Below are positions 1-8,598 of a stretch of DNA of 56,898 nt, in pieces. The DNA is taken from the NCBI GenBank assembly GCA_024698865.1, contig JAILQS010000015.1, forward strand, positions 74,284 to 131,181, in the 5' to 3' direction. Source of the DNA: Lachnospiraceae bacterium. GTDB taxonomy: Bacteria > Bacillota > Clostridia > Lachnospirales > Lachnospiraceae. The translations under genes were made by a program, and so were the position numbers. Under the pieces are notes generated by a model. That model saw only the letters and a program-made list of their open reading frames with translations. It was not told the origin of the DNA and did no database searches. How positions within the stretch are numbered: position 1 is the first letter of the stretch; each line of letters begins with the position of its first letter.

Positions 1-75
1 TTCCACATAAAAATGCTTCGACTTCTCATAATCCGATGCAATAATTGCAATGTGGTGAATCGTTTGAAAATTCAT
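1..75 (-). CDS. VOC/glyoxalase-family protein, N-terminal fragment
   Basis: Only the first 25 codons lie inside the window; the gene runs off the left edge. The peptide opens MNFQTIHHIAIIASDYEKSK, typical of the first beta strand and helix of small vicinal-oxygen-chelate (glyoxalase I-like) proteins, where the His in 'HHIAI' is usually the first metal ligand. A GGAGGTG ribosome site at 79-85 supports the ATG at 73-75. Substrate unknown; family membership rests on 25 residues only. Confidence 0.6.
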   Translation of the reverse strand, partial: MNFQTIHHIAIIASDYEKSKHFYVE

Positions 76-115
76 AGGCACCTCCAAATCCAAATTGTCC
101 TATTATGTTTACATA

Positions 116-1018
116 TTACAGCACATATGGTGTGATCTGGTATACATAATAATTGAGCCAGTTTGTGTAAATCTGCGTATGTGCTCTCCAGCGTAACAAC
201 GGACGGTTTGTTGGATCATCTCCGGGGTAATAATTTAACGGAACGTGAATATCCAATCCTGCCAATCTGTCACGTCTGTACTCTTTATCCAATGTCATAC
301 GGTCATATTCCGGATGTCCGAATACAAAAATTCTGCTTGCCTCTTCATCAATTGCGATACCAACCCCTGCAAGTTCTGACTGTGCAAGTATTTTAAGAGC
401 AGGCTCTTTTTCGATATCTTCCGTATAGTTCTCCGTATTGCGGGAATGTGGCATATAAAAAACATCATCATAACCTCTGACTAACGGACATTTTCTGTGC
501 AAAACCTTGTGCTCGTATATACCAAACATTTTTTGATCAAGCAAATGCTTCTGTATTCCGTAGTGATAATAAAGCCCTGCCTGCGCGCCCCAGCATACAT
601 GCATGGTAGACGTAACATTGGTCTTAGACCATTCCATAATCTCGCAAAGTTCGTCCCAATAAGCAACCTGTTCATACTCCATCAGTTCCACCGGTGCACC
701 GGTAATAATCAGACCGTCAAATTTTTTGTCTTTTACATCCGCGATTGTCTCGTAAAACTTATCCAGATGACTCGGTTCCGTATGCGTTCCGACATAGGTT
801 GCTGTCGTCAAAAATGTAACATCCACCTGAAGCGGTGTATTGGAAAGACTTCTTAACAATTGAAGTTCCGTATCTTCTTTGATTGGCATCAGGTTCAGGA
901 TTGCAATCTGTAAAGGACGGATATCCTGCATCAATGCACGGTTCTCTCCCATTACAAATATATTTTCATCTTCTAATTTTTTCTTTGCCGGTAAATTATC
1001 GTGTACCTTAATTGGCAT
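116..1018 (-). CDS. metA: Homoserine O-acetyltransferase, MetA type
   Basis: Transfers an acyl group from acyl-CoA to L-homoserine, the committing step of methionine synthesis. The 300-residue protein has the MetA fold signatures: opening [11 protein letters not shown], Cys142 in HVCWGAQAG (acyl-enzyme nucleophile) and the FGHPEYD segment near the C-terminus. Residue 111 (GAPVELM) is Glu; in this family Glu111 marks acetyl-CoA use and Gly111 succinyl-CoA use, so acetyl transfer is predicted. I chose the ATG at 1016-1018 because it gives the family's usual N-terminus and numbering; a GTG three codons upstream (1027) is also possible. It stands apart from ligA by about 85 bases and has no visible riboswitch. 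Confidence 0.93.
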   Translation of the reverse strand: MPIKVHDNLPAKKKLEDENIFVMGENRALMQDIRPLQIAILNLMPIKEDTELQLLRSLSNTPLQVDVTFLTTATYVGTHTEPSHLDKFYETIADVKDKKFDGLIITGAPVELMEYEQVAYWDELCEIMEWSKTNVTSTMHVCWGAQAGLYYHYGIQKHLLDQKMFGIYEHKVLHRKCPLVRGYDDVFYMPHSRNTENYTEDIEKEPALKILAQSELAGVGIAIDEEASRIFVFGHPEYDRMTLDKEYRRDRLAGLDIHVPLNYYPGDDPTNRPLLRWRAHTQIYTNWLNYYVYQITPYVL

Positions 1019-1103
1019 GCCATCCACTTCTTTCTTCTTAAATTCTATATTCCTTATTCGGATTTGCTTTATTCTAACACTTCTTTTTCTTTTCGTAAAG
1101 AAA

Positions 1104-3065
1104 TCACTCTAACATTGCAAGAAAATCTTCTTCAGTAATAATCGGAATTCCAAGCTGTTTGGCCTTTTTATTTTTGGAGCTGTTCGAATTAATATCATTG
1201 TTAATCAAATAGTTCGTGTTGGACGTAACACTGCCCGTTACTTTTCCTCCATTTTGCTCCACTACCTCTTTTACCTGATTACGATTGTCAAAATGCTCGA
1301 CGCTTCCTGTAATTACAAATGTGATTCCGGCAAGTTTTTGTTCCGCATTTGTTTCCTCTTTCTGAATGGTTACTTCTTTAAAAAGTTTTTCTACCATCTC
1401 CAGATTGTCCGGCTGATGCATATATGCAACAAATGCTCTCGCAATCACGTCTCCAATTCCGGAAATTCCGGTCAGTTCCTCTACTGTGGCATCCTTAATC
1501 TTCTCCCAGTCATTCTGAAAATGAGAACAAATAAGTTTTGCCGTAGAAAGCCCGATATTAGATATTCCGAGCGCATAAATGAATTTGGCAAGTGTAATTT
1601 CTCTGCTCTTTTCAATTGCCGCAATCAGATTGTCATAGGATTTTGCTCCAAACCCTTCCCGCTCTATAATGGCTTGTTTATAATTCGCCAGATGGAAAAT
1701 ATCTGCTTTCTCATGAATCATTCCCATAGAAACAAACTTCTCAAGGGTAGACTCTGATAATCCTTCGATATTAAAGGCATCTCTGCTTACCATCAACGAA
1801 AGGGACTTCACCTTTTTCGCCATACAATCCGGATTCTCACAATATACATATTTGATGCCGTTATCGTTTTTAATTCTTGTTTCCCGGCTACATACCGGAC
1901 AGACAGCCGGTGCGCTACATCCTCCTGTTCGCGTCAGATTCTTAGCTATCTGCGGAATAATCATATTCGCCTTATATACCAGTATTCTGTCTCCGATTCC
2001 CAGCTGCATTTCCTCCATAATACTCAGGTTATGCAGACTGGCTCGTGTGACACTGGTTCCCTCCAGCCAAACCGCATCAAACACCGCAACCGGATTAATC
2101 AGTCCTGTTCTTGACGCGCTCCATTCCACTTCCGTTAGTGTCGTTTCCGCCGTCTCGTCGCTCCATTTAAACGCATAAGTATCCCTCGGAAACTTCGCCG
2201 TTCTTCCAAGCGAACGTCCATATGCAATGTCGTCATAGTTTAACACCAGACCATCGGATGGAATATCGTACGTCTTAATCTCATTTTCGAACCACTCTAC
2301 GGCGGAGATAATGTTATCTGCATTTACCGGTTTACTTTCCACTACTTCAAATCCCTGCTCTTTCAGCCATTCCATCTGACAGGCTCTTGAATTGTGAAAA
2401 TCCACTTCCTGCGCCCCAACTAGCGAAAACGCATAAAAGCGCACTCTTCTCTTAGACGTAATCTCGCTGTTTAACTGTCTTACAGAACCACTGCACAGGT
2501 TTCTCGGGTTTTTATATTTGAGTGCTTCTTCTTCAATCTCGTGATTAATCTTTTCAAAATCAGAGTAGCTGATTACTGCTTCTCCTCTAAGAACTAACTC
2601 TTGTTTATAAGGTATGGATAAAGGAAGATTGATAAATGTCTTTGCATTCGCCGTAATCACCTCTCCGACTTCACCATTCCCTCTGGTTACTGCCTTTTCC
2701 AGTTTTCCCTCGCGGTAGGTCAAAACAACCGTAAGGCCATCCAGTTTCCAGGAAAGATTACCGGACTGCGCTCCCAGCCAATCTCTTAACGCCTCTCTGT
2801 CTTTCGTTTTGTCCAGAGAAAGCATCGGCTCCGGATGTGTCTCTTTGGGCAGCTCACTTACCACTTCATAACCTACATTTACGGTAGGACTTGCGGCAAG
2901 TGTAATATTCAATTCCTTCTCCAATGCCACAAGTTCATCATACAACCGGTCATATTCCAGATTCGACATTATCTCGGTTGCATTCATATAATAGGCTTTG
3001 GAAGCCTCATTTAACAGTGTGGTCAACTCCTTCAAACGTTCCATCTTTTCCTTCATACTCATCAT
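1104..3065 (-). CDS. ligA: NAD-dependent DNA ligase
   Basis: Seals nicks in duplex DNA during replication and repair using NAD+. All LigA domains appear in order: N-terminal Ia helices, adenylation domain with Lys107 in KLDGLT, OB fold, four-Cys zinc finger (CPVC ... CENPDC), helix-hairpin-helix motifs (GISNIG, GISGIG) and a C-terminal BRCT domain (AGITFVITG onward, about residues 580-653). Length 653 is normal. Oddities: the adenylation motif reads TRGNGEVGE where most LigA have TRGDGxxGEDVT, so this is a divergent LigA lineage. The start is uncertain: three ATGs lie within 12 bases after GGAG, and the most upstream is given. It lies between rluF and metA, all on the minus strand. Confidence 0.95.
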   Translation of the reverse strand: MMSMKEKMERLKELTTLLNEASKAYYMNATEIMSNLEYDRLYDELVALEKELNITLAASPTVNVGYEVVSELPKETHPEPMLSLDKTKDREALRDWLGAQSGNLSWKLDGLTVVLTYREGKLEKAVTRGNGEVGEVITANAKTFINLPLSIPYKQELVLRGEAVISYSDFEKINHEIEEEALKYKNPRNLCSGSVRQLNSEITSKRRVRFYAFSLVGAQEVDFHNSRACQMEWLKEQGFEVVESKPVNADNIISAVEWFENEIKTYDIPSDGLVLNYDDIAYGRSLGRTAKFPRDTYAFKWSDETAETTLTEVEWSASRTGLINPVAVFDAVWLEGTSVTRASLHNLSIMEEMQLGIGDRILVYKANMIIPQIAKNLTRTGGCSAPAVCPVCSRETRIKNDNGIKYVYCENPDCMAKKVKSLSLMVSRDAFNIEGLSESTLEKFVSMGMIHEKADIFHLANYKQAIIEREGFGAKSYDNLIAAIEKSREITLAKFIYALGISNIGLSTAKLICSHFQNDWEKIKDATVEELTGISGIGDVIARAFVAYMHQPDNLEMVEKLFKEVTIQKEETNAEQKLAGITFVITGSVEHFDNRNQVKEVVEQNGGKVTGSVTSNTNYLINNDINSNSSKNKKAKQLGIPIITEEDFLAMLE

Positions 3066-3096
3066 ACTCCGTTGGTTCTACTCTCATTTCTTATGA

Positions 3097-3828
3097 TTAT
3101 TTTAGTGCCTGTTCCAATTCCTTGATCTCTTTTGGTGTAAGCTTACGATACTCACCATACTTAAGATTCCCGAGTTTTATATTCATAATACGCACTCTTT
3201 GTAACGATACCACTTCCACGTGGAAGTACTGACACATACGGCGAATCTGCCGGTTCAATCCCTGCGTAATAATAATCTTAAACTTATTGTGTCCCAAACG
3301 GACACATTTACACGGTCTGGTCACCGTATCCAGGATAGGTACCCCTTTCTCCATCCTTCGAAGAAAGCTGTCTTCTATCGTCTTATTAACGGTAACAATA
3401 TACTCCTTTTCATGGTAATTGGAAGCCCGAAGCAGTTTGTCCGCAGCCTCTCCCTGATTCGTAAGCAACAATAGTCCTTCCGAATCTTTGTCCAGTCTTC
3501 CTACCGGATAAACACGTTCTTTTAATCCGATATAGTCCACAACATTTTGCGCTCTGTCTTTGTTACTTGTAGTACAAACAATACCTCTGGGTTTGTTGAG
3601 TGCAATCCACAGTTTTTCAACTTCCTTTTGCGAAACAACTTTACCATTGACTTCAACAATCTGTCCCGGCTTTACCATTGCACCTTTCACCGCCACTTCA
3701 CCGTCAATCTTGATTTGACCCTGGTCTAACAGTCGATCCGCTTCCCGTCTTGAACAGACCCCTTTACTGCTCAAATACTTGTTTATCCGGATTGCATCTT
3801 CTTGCATTGCTATCGTTTCTGGCTTCAT
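3097..3828 (-). CDS. rluF: 23S rRNA pseudouridine synthase, RluF/RluB family
   Basis: Isomerises a specific uridine of 23S rRNA to pseudouridine. Residues about 12-70 form an S4 RNA-binding domain (IRINKYLSSKGVCSRREADR). The catalytic motif VGRLDKDSEGLLLLTN carries the nucleophilic Asp, and GLNRQIRRMCQYF is the C-terminal signature. The GRLDKDS spelling and the NRQIRRMC block match the RluF branch better than RluB/RsuA, though exact target assignment by motif is tentative. Length 243 is usual. An ATG at 3826-3828 follows an AAGGA site. It lies about 30 bases upstream of ligA and may be co-transcribed. Confidence 0.85.
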   Translation of the reverse strand: MKPETIAMQEDAIRINKYLSSKGVCSRREADRLLDQGQIKIDGEVAVKGAMVKPGQIVEVNGKVVSQKEVEKLWIALNKPRGIVCTTSNKDRAQNVVDYIGLKERVYPVGRLDKDSEGLLLLTNQGEAADKLLRASNYHEKEYIVTVNKTIEDSFLRRMEKGVPILDTVTRPCKCVRLGHNKFKIIITQGLNRQIRRMCQYFHVEVVSLQRVRIMNIKLGNLKYGEYRKLTPKEIKELEQALK

Positions 3829-3858
3829 TCATTGTCCTTTCTATTTGAACTATCTGTC

Positions 3859-3895
3859 AAAAACAGGAGTAAGCATCCAAAGATGTTACTCCTGC
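3859..3895 (-). terminator. Intrinsic terminator after the anchored Q/N-rich gene
   Basis: A perfect 9-bp stem, CAGGAGTAA/TTACTCCTG (arms 3886-3894 and 3864-3872), is followed on the minus strand by a short T run. It lies between the end of the anchored protein gene (3966) and rluF. Confidence 0.75.
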
Positions 3896-3965
3896 CAAAT
3901 AATCTTATTATTGCTTTTGGTATTGCTTTTGCAAAGCTAACTATAATAGAAACTCCTGCCGCAGA

Positions 3966-4811
3966 TTATTCTGCATTCTGCTGTGTGCTCTGCTCTGTAT
4001 TCTGCGTATCTGTATTCTGCGTTTCTGCGTTCTGTGTATCCGCATTCTGAGTTTCTGCATTCTGTGTATCCGCATTCTGAGTTTCTGCATTCTGCTGTCC
4101 GTCCGTCTGCTGTGTCTGTGCATTGTCATCAGCAGTTGTTCCGTTATTGGTAGCTTGTGTTAAGTTACTTAAGAAGGTCTTTAACTTCTCATCTGCAGAA
4201 GCTGCTTCATCCAGTTTCTTATTAACTGTAGAAACAAGATCCTGCACTTCCGGTGTCTGATCACTATCTGCAATCAGTGCGCTTACCTCAGCATTTTCAC
4301 CGATAAATACTTTCAACTTACCGTCATCTCCGGTAACAAGATAAACTCTCGTAAGTCCCGGTGCCAATGTATCAATGTCTCTAATCTTCAGTTCGTGATA
4401 GAAATAAACCAGATAACTTCCTTCTTCCAAGCCATCGATTGTATAAATATTCAGATTCTCAAAATCTTCAACATCTGCATATTTGACTTTGTATTCATTC
4501 TCAACAAGTAAAGACGGATCACTCACAACTGTAGATAATGTATCCATATCACATTCGATACTTGCACCCAGATAATCTTCGATTGTCTCTACAATCTGGG
4601 TATCGTCATTCTGCTTAAGCGTTCTGTCCGGTGTAGCACTCGGTTCTACTTCCTCAACCTTGTTCTCTTCACTCGCAACCTCTTTGTCCTCTTTTTTATC
4701 TACTTTTGTAGAATCTTTATCTTTCGTTGTAAACACAGTCAAAAATGCCATTCCAATAAACATTACGAACATTGTGACAAGTATAATGATTTTTTTATAT
4801 CTTAATTTCAT
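3966..4811 (-). CDS. Membrane-anchored extracytoplasmic protein with Q/N-rich repeat tail
   Basis: Family not recognised. The 281-residue protein starts with basic residues and one hydrophobic segment (about residues 6-27, IIILVTMFVMFIGMAFLTVF) without a lipobox, so it is probably an N-terminally anchored outward-facing protein. An acidic, Lys/Glu-rich linker follows, then a compact domain of about 130 residues, and a low-complexity tail of N-A-E/D-T-Q repeats. The alpha/beta-like central domain, with segments such as EGSYLVYFYHELK and GLTRVYLVTGDDG, resembles small domains of unknown function in Clostridia. The ATG at 4809-4811 was chosen over an upstream TTG because GGAG sits 6-9 bases before it. 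Confidence 0.75.
   Translation of the reverse strand: MKLRYKKIIILVTMFVMFIGMAFLTVFTTKDKDSTKVDKKEDKEVASEENKVEEVEPSATPDRTLKQNDDTQIVETIEDYLGASIECDMDTLSTVVSDPSLLVENEYKVKYADVEDFENLNIYTIDGLEEGSYLVYFYHELKIRDIDTLAPGLTRVYLVTGDDGKLKVFIGENAEVSALIADSDQTPEVQDLVSTVNKKLDEAASADEKLKTFLSNLTQATNNGTTADDNAQTQQTDGQQNAETQNADTQNAETQNADTQNAETQNTDTQNTEQSTQQNAE
3996..4091 (-). repeat. 15-bp/30-bp tandem repeat coding for N-A-[E/D]-T-Q pentapeptides
   Basis: Six consecutive units alternate NAETQ and NADTQ (the last NTDTQ), giving a 15-bp tandem array with a 30-bp super-period inside the gene for the anchored protein. This is coding low complexity, not a CRISPR. Such an array could vary in copy number by slippage. Confidence 0.8.
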
Positions 4812-4921
4812 ATGAATCTCCAATCTGATATTTCGGGCGATTATCGCATTAATCCAAATCTAATGCGCAATCGTTTATATTAAACATCCTATAAATTTCT
4901 GCCTGTAACCTAACAGATTTT

Positions 4922-4950
4922 ATCATATCAAATAATAATAAAAAAATCAA
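4922..4950 (-). promoter_or_regulatory. Candidate sigma-A promoter for the anchored protein gene
   Basis: On the minus strand TTGATT (4945-4950) and TATGAT (4922-4927) are separated by 17 bases, about 110 bases upstream of the start codon. The region is very A+T rich, so a chance match is possible. Confidence 0.4.
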
Positions 4951-5003
4951 CACCTGTATCATCATTTTTCGTTTTTTGTAACACTTTCGTAATATTTTAA
5001 TTC

Positions 5004-5032
5004 TTTACTTTGAATTTAAAATCTATTATAAT
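5004..5032 (+). promoter_or_regulatory. Promoter of tRNA-Arg
   Basis: TTTACT (5004-5009), a 17-base spacer, and a perfect TATAAT (5027-5032). The tRNA 5' end lies 12 bases beyond the -10 box, as expected for a tRNA promoter with a short leader. Confidence 0.75.
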
Positions 5033-5043
5033 AACATTCAAAT

Positions 5044-5117
5044 GCATCCGTTGCATAGCTGGATAGTGCATTGGCTTCCGACGCCAAAGGTCGCAGGTTC
5101 GAATCCTGTCGGATGCA
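5044..5117 (+). tRNA. tRNA-Arg (anticodon CCG)
   Basis: A 74-base cloverleaf folds by eye: acceptor GCATCCG/CGGATGC with discriminator A, D stem GCAT/GTGC with a short loop containing GG, anticodon stem TTGGC/GCCAA enclosing loop TTCCGAC (anticodon CCG, decoding CGG), and T arm GCAGG TTCGAAT CCTGT. CCA is not encoded. It is a solitary plus-strand gene with its own promoter and terminator, flanked by minus-strand genes. Confidence 0.95.
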
Positions 5118-5128
5118 TTCTTTCTATC

Positions 5129-5162
5129 GCATTACATTTTTATAATGTAATGCATTTTTTTT
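5129..5162 (+). terminator. Terminator of tRNA-Arg
   Basis: The stem GCATTACAT/ATGTAATGC (5129-5137 and 5145-5153) is followed by a run of T (5155-5162). The right part of the stem is repeated directly just downstream (TTATAATGTAATGCA at about 5140-5154 and again at 5161-5175), and the second copy is the end of DUF5688 exon 2. The stem therefore also sits just past the convergent minus-strand gene. Confidence 0.8.
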
Positions 5163-5312
5163 ATAATGTAATGCATTTATTTTCTCTCAGGTAAATATAC
5201 ACTTTATCCGAGAGAATATCCTCTTGCGGCACTTCTGTCGCATTCACCTCATCTACCATTTTTGCCAGATATTCTTTCGATTGTTCCCCTTGATTGTATG
5301 GAACCAAAATCA
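5161..5312 (-). CDS. DUF5688 family protein, exon 2 (C-terminal 50 residues)
   Basis: This is the C-terminal coding part of the gene interrupted by the group II intron. After predicted splicing the junction reads GAG GTG ATT TTG, continuing exon 1's ...LPSSIHE with VILVPYNQG and running to a TAA at 5161. The run LPSSIHEVILVP is what uninterrupted DUF5688 proteins carry, as I know the family. As a stand-alone ORF it would lack a credible start or ribosome site, so I read it as exon 2. Exons 1 and 2 total 915 bases, exactly 305 codons including the stop. It ends convergently with tRNA-Arg. Confidence 0.85.
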
Positions 5313-6036
5313 ATAGCGATAGGTAAGGCTTTGTAATACGCTGCCTTTTCCCCCGCTCCACACCGGGCGTGAAACTTTCGCTTCACCCGGCGTTCCATCA
5401 GTCATTTGTATATCAGGTATATGGGGTGAATATATCTGTTATACAAATAACTGACTTGGGGCCATCCCTCCACTGCTTGTTATCACAGCTTCAACGGTAC
5501 TATTCCCCTACTCTCACTAACACAAACGATGTTACCACCGACCGCTTCATAAAAGTTGCGCCTTCTAGACGTTGTTAGCTTTCCCTGTTCCTATTCTTCT
5601 ATCTGTTCTTATACCCACAGGTCCTTTTTTTGAGCCTTTAGACTGGAAGCTGCCAATTACAGCTTATGGACTTTCATAATGAGTGTCTTACTAATCCACA
5701 TCTAATTCCTATAAGGATCTACACATTGCTATGTATGCATTCTCTAGACTCTTTCCATCAAAAGTTCGTCTGTTGTAACATCCTGACCATAGATATATTA
5801 TAGACTTCCGGCCTATCACTACTCGACCACCTCTGGTTCGCATTTCCAACTTACGCTGGGTAGCTCTTAGCCGACTTCACCGAGCTTATAACCTTTTACT
5901 GTCGCACTGTAAAACGCTATTCGGAGTATTAAAGGAAGCGTTTTGGGGCGTTACCCCCGCATTCCACTTCTCGAAGAATAAGTTATAGCTTTCACTACAG
6001 CCTTTTTGTGTATTTATCTAGGCTAACAGGTCGCAC
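5313..6036 (-). mobile_element. ORF-less group II intron inserted in a DUF5688 gene
   Basis: On the minus strand the element begins GTGCGAC (6036-6030), a group II 5' end, and finishes ...ACCTATCGCTAT (5313), an AY 3' end. Domain V is at 5393-5360, exactly 34 nt: an 8-bp lower stem (one G.U), a 2-nt CG bulge, a 6-bp upper stem and a GAAA tetraloop, with CGC at the triad position. Domain IV is only a hairpin (arms 5399-5411 and 5441-5453) with no maturase. EBS2-like GAATGC (5742-5737) is perfectly complementary to exon bases GCATTC, and EBS1-like CTCAT (5683-5679) to ATGAG, spaced as in known introns. With no reverse transcriptase it would need to self-splice or borrow a maturase in trans. Confidence 0.9.
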
Positions 6037-6799
6037 CCTCATGAATGCTGCTTGGCAAAATGTAATAATCCTGTTCCATCTCCTGTGCAAAATCCTCTAA
6101 TGCATCTTTATACAAAATCGCTGCCGCACCGTAGTTTTCTCTTTCGTTGCTGATTACGTATATGTTTTGCGCAAAAGTTTCGGTTGCATCCTCCGGCCAA
6201 TCCTCTTCTCCCATCATCTCTCCAAGAAATCTTTGCATAATCTCGCTCATGGATTGAATCTTACACGGAAACAGTCTTGGTGTATTCTCTTTTGCATTCT
6301 CCCAAAGAGTCTCTTCGTCAATCCCCCAGGCAGACATAACACTATCAAAAATGCGAAATGTGGATACGCCCTCATCTCCCATCGCAACGACACAATGATA
6401 CGTAAGTGCCAGATCTAAAAACCTTCTATGCGGTATATTTTCCAACAACGCCTTATTCTGTTCATAATTCACCAGGCGGTAAATAATATTGCGCCTGTAT
6501 TCCTCAAACGGACCAAACCCGGTCCATTTCTCCCCCAATTTAAATTCCTTGTGTTTCTGATAGGTAGACCAGATACTGCCGATTACTTCATCCATTCTCA
6601 TCTGTCCCCTGACATATTCCTCAAACAAGGAATTCAAATACATAGTAGGCGCTACATTGTATCCCTTTTCACAAATAGAAATACCATCCAGTTCCATTCC
6701 ATTGTTTTTGACAACTCGTCCTCTGGTCACAGTATAGTTCTCCCCTGCCTGTTCCCGGATGCGGTTCTCTACCTCCTCCAAAAATTTCGTATACTCCAT
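6037..6799 (-). CDS. DUF5688 family protein, exon 1
   Basis: The N-terminal 254 codons of a protein of unknown function that is common in Lachnospiraceae and often present in several copies. It is probably a cytoplasmic alpha/beta protein: it begins MEYTKFLEEVENRI, has a conserved middle (FLDLALTYHCVV) and ends ...YYILPSSIHE at the intron boundary. The ATG at 6797-6799 follows AAGGAG. If the intron is not removed, translation reads four intron-encoded residues (GATC) and stops at 6023-6025, giving a protein 46 residues short. Predicted splicing gives 304 residues. Biochemical role unknown. Confidence 0.85.
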
Positions 6800-6932
6800 A
6801 CATTCTCCTTTCATTTTTTGATTTTTCTAGATAATAACAAATGCTTTTTGGAAAGACAATACGCCAAAAACATGTTTGTATACCCCTCTATTTTCCCCCC
6901 TGATATTTTATAAAAAATGACGTGTCACATTT

Positions 6933-6973
6933 AAAAAAGACTATCTCACAACCTATGTGAAATAGTCTTTTTT
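6933..6973 (-). terminator. Terminator of the GGDEF-EAL gene
   Basis: A long stem AAAAAAGACTAT/ATAGTCTTTTTT with an inner TGTGA/TCACA pairing lies just past the stop of the gene at 7007. Flanking A and T runs make it potentially bidirectional. Confidence 0.8.
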
Positions 6974-7006
6974 AACAAATCATATGCAATTCTTTGTGCA
7001 CTTTTT

Positions 7007-8557
7007 CTAACTCCAGTTAAAGTCCTGAAAGCTTTTTCCTTTTTGAAATTCTTCCAGCATAAAAAGTACGTCTTTTAACGGAATCGGCTGACTGAATATA
7101 TACCCCTGCACCACTTCGCATTTTAACTGTTTGAGATAGTCTACCTGATATACATTCTCGACACCTTCAACCACAACAGACTTTCCGATATCCTTTGCAA
7201 GATGAATGATATTTTCAAAAATCTTGCGCGTTGTTGTGTCTACTTCCAACTCCTCCATATAACTTCTGTCCGTCTTTAAAATCTGTATCGGTAATTTTTT
7301 GAAGAAATCCGCGGAAAAATGGCCGTAACCATATCCATCCATGGAAAGATCAAATCCAATGCCTTTTACTTCTTCGATAATTGCAAGCGCTGTATCCATA
7401 TGTGATTTGATTGCATCACCTTCCAGCTCCAGCGTAATATCAGAAATACTCGCATGTTCATCTGTCGCAAGTTCACGCAAATCATTCAGGAAATTCGTAT
7501 CAAAGAAGTGTCTCTTTGAGATATTCACGTACACGCGAAAATCATTGGACATATACTTCTTAAGCTTTACAATATCTTTATTTACCTGTAAGAGTACCTG
7601 ATTCTCAATCGCATTCAATAAGCCGGACTCTTCCGCAACCGGAAGAAATTCATCCGGTAATACGATTCCCCTCTCCGGATGATTCCAACGAATCAAAGCT
7701 TCAAATCCATTAATCTCCTCACTTTGCAACACTACCTGCGGCTGATAATAGATTTCGAACTGATCATCTGCAATCGCATTTCTAAGTTCTGACTGCAACT
7801 GAATCTTTTCCATAAGTTCGTTGGAAAATGACTCATCATAGTAGCAATAATTATTCTCGCCCATCTTCTTGGCTTCATAAAGTGCCGCATCCAGATTTTT
7901 CATCAATGTCTGTGTTGTCTTACCATCCTTAGGAATCAGGCATACTCCAATATTCAACGAAATGAACACGTCACTTCCGGATACGGAAAAAGGGAACGAG
8001 AAGACATTGTATATTTTCTTAATTTTCTCTTCCAGATTCTCCGTACTTTCAAGGTTCTGCGAAAGTATCATAAAACATCCGCCACCAATACAGGACAGGA
8101 AATCATCTTCCTCCAGCCCCTGGCGAAATCTCCCGGCAACATCTACCAGGAGTTCATCTCCCGCACTTCGACCAAGTCTGTCGTTGATTCTTTTGAGATT
8201 GTCCACGTCTGCATAAATCAACCCGGCCATTTCATCTTTTCTAAGCGTTTTAAGTGTTGATTCTAACATTTCTTCCAGCGCAACCTTACTTGGCAGTCCG
8301 GTCAGCATATCCAGATATGCAATCTTTCGTGTTTTCTCCTCATGCTTTAACAGTTCATTATATTTTTCATCAATCTCTGCTTTTTCTTTTTCGATGGTGT
8401 CCTTTTCAGTTTTGAGATTACCTACTTCATTTTCAAGACGCAGGTATCTTCTGGTCAGTTTCTGCCTTGTACGCATTAGCAAAAGTCCCATAATCATAAG
8501 CACTAGAACTAACGAGACGATTATGAGGCCACCAACCCAAAATAAAATATTATCCAT
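7007..8557 (-). CDS. Degenerate GGDEF-EAL membrane protein
   Basis: Related to cyclic-di-GMP synthase/phosphodiesterase hybrids. Numbered from the upstream ATG (8575): a membrane helix at about 10-35, a coiled coil 40-85, a GGDEF domain 85-245 and an EAL domain 255-515. The cyclase signature is GGGCF (164-168) instead of GGDEF, so synthesis is unlikely. EAL (292-294) and VVVEGVEN are kept, but the usual DDFGTGYS loop reads MDGYGYGH (412-419), losing one metal-binding Asp, so hydrolysis is also doubtful. It may act as a c-di-GMP-binding or scaffold protein. The start at 8557 follows GGAGGA by 10 bases; the ATG at 8575 lacks a ribosome site. Confidence 0.85.
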   Translation of the reverse strand: MDNILFWVGGLIIVSLVLVLMIMGLLLMRTRQKLTRRYLRLENEVGNLKTEKDTIEKEKAEIDEKYNELLKHEEKTRKIAYLDMLTGLPSKVALEEMLESTLKTLRKDEMAGLIYADVDNLKRINDRLGRSAGDELLVDVAGRFRQGLEEDDFLSCIGGGCFMILSQNLESTENLEEKIKKIYNVFSFPFSVSGSDVFISLNIGVCLIPKDGKTTQTLMKNLDAALYEAKKMGENNYCYYDESFSNELMEKIQLQSELRNAIADDQFEIYYQPQVVLQSEEINGFEALIRWNHPERGIVLPDEFLPVAEESGLLNAIENQVLLQVNKDIVKLKKYMSNDFRVYVNISKRHFFDTNFLNDLRELATDEHASISDITLELEGDAIKSHMDTALAIIEEVKGIGFDLSMDGYGYGHFSADFFKKLPIQILKTDRSYMEELEVDTTTRKIFENIIHLAKDIGKSVVVEGVENVYQVDYLKQLKCEVVQGYIFSQPIPLKDVLFMLEEFQKGKSFQDFNWS

Positions 8558-8598
8558 AATTTTGTTGTCCTCCATTGTCTACAAGACATTATTATAAC

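Noticed and set aside
3996-4091. Short regular repeats suggestive of a CRISPR array
   Set aside because: The units are contiguous 15/30-bp repeats without spacers and encode an in-frame pentapeptide series.
5161-5361. Stand-alone small minus-strand ORF of 66 codons
   Set aside because: The first residues come from intron domain VI and DV sequence; it lacks a ribosome site, and the rest matches the C-terminus of the DUF5688 protein. It is exon 2.
5369-5578. Plus-strand ORF inside the intron
   Set aside because: It is antisense to domains III-V of the intron RNA, with no ribosome site or recognisable protein pattern.
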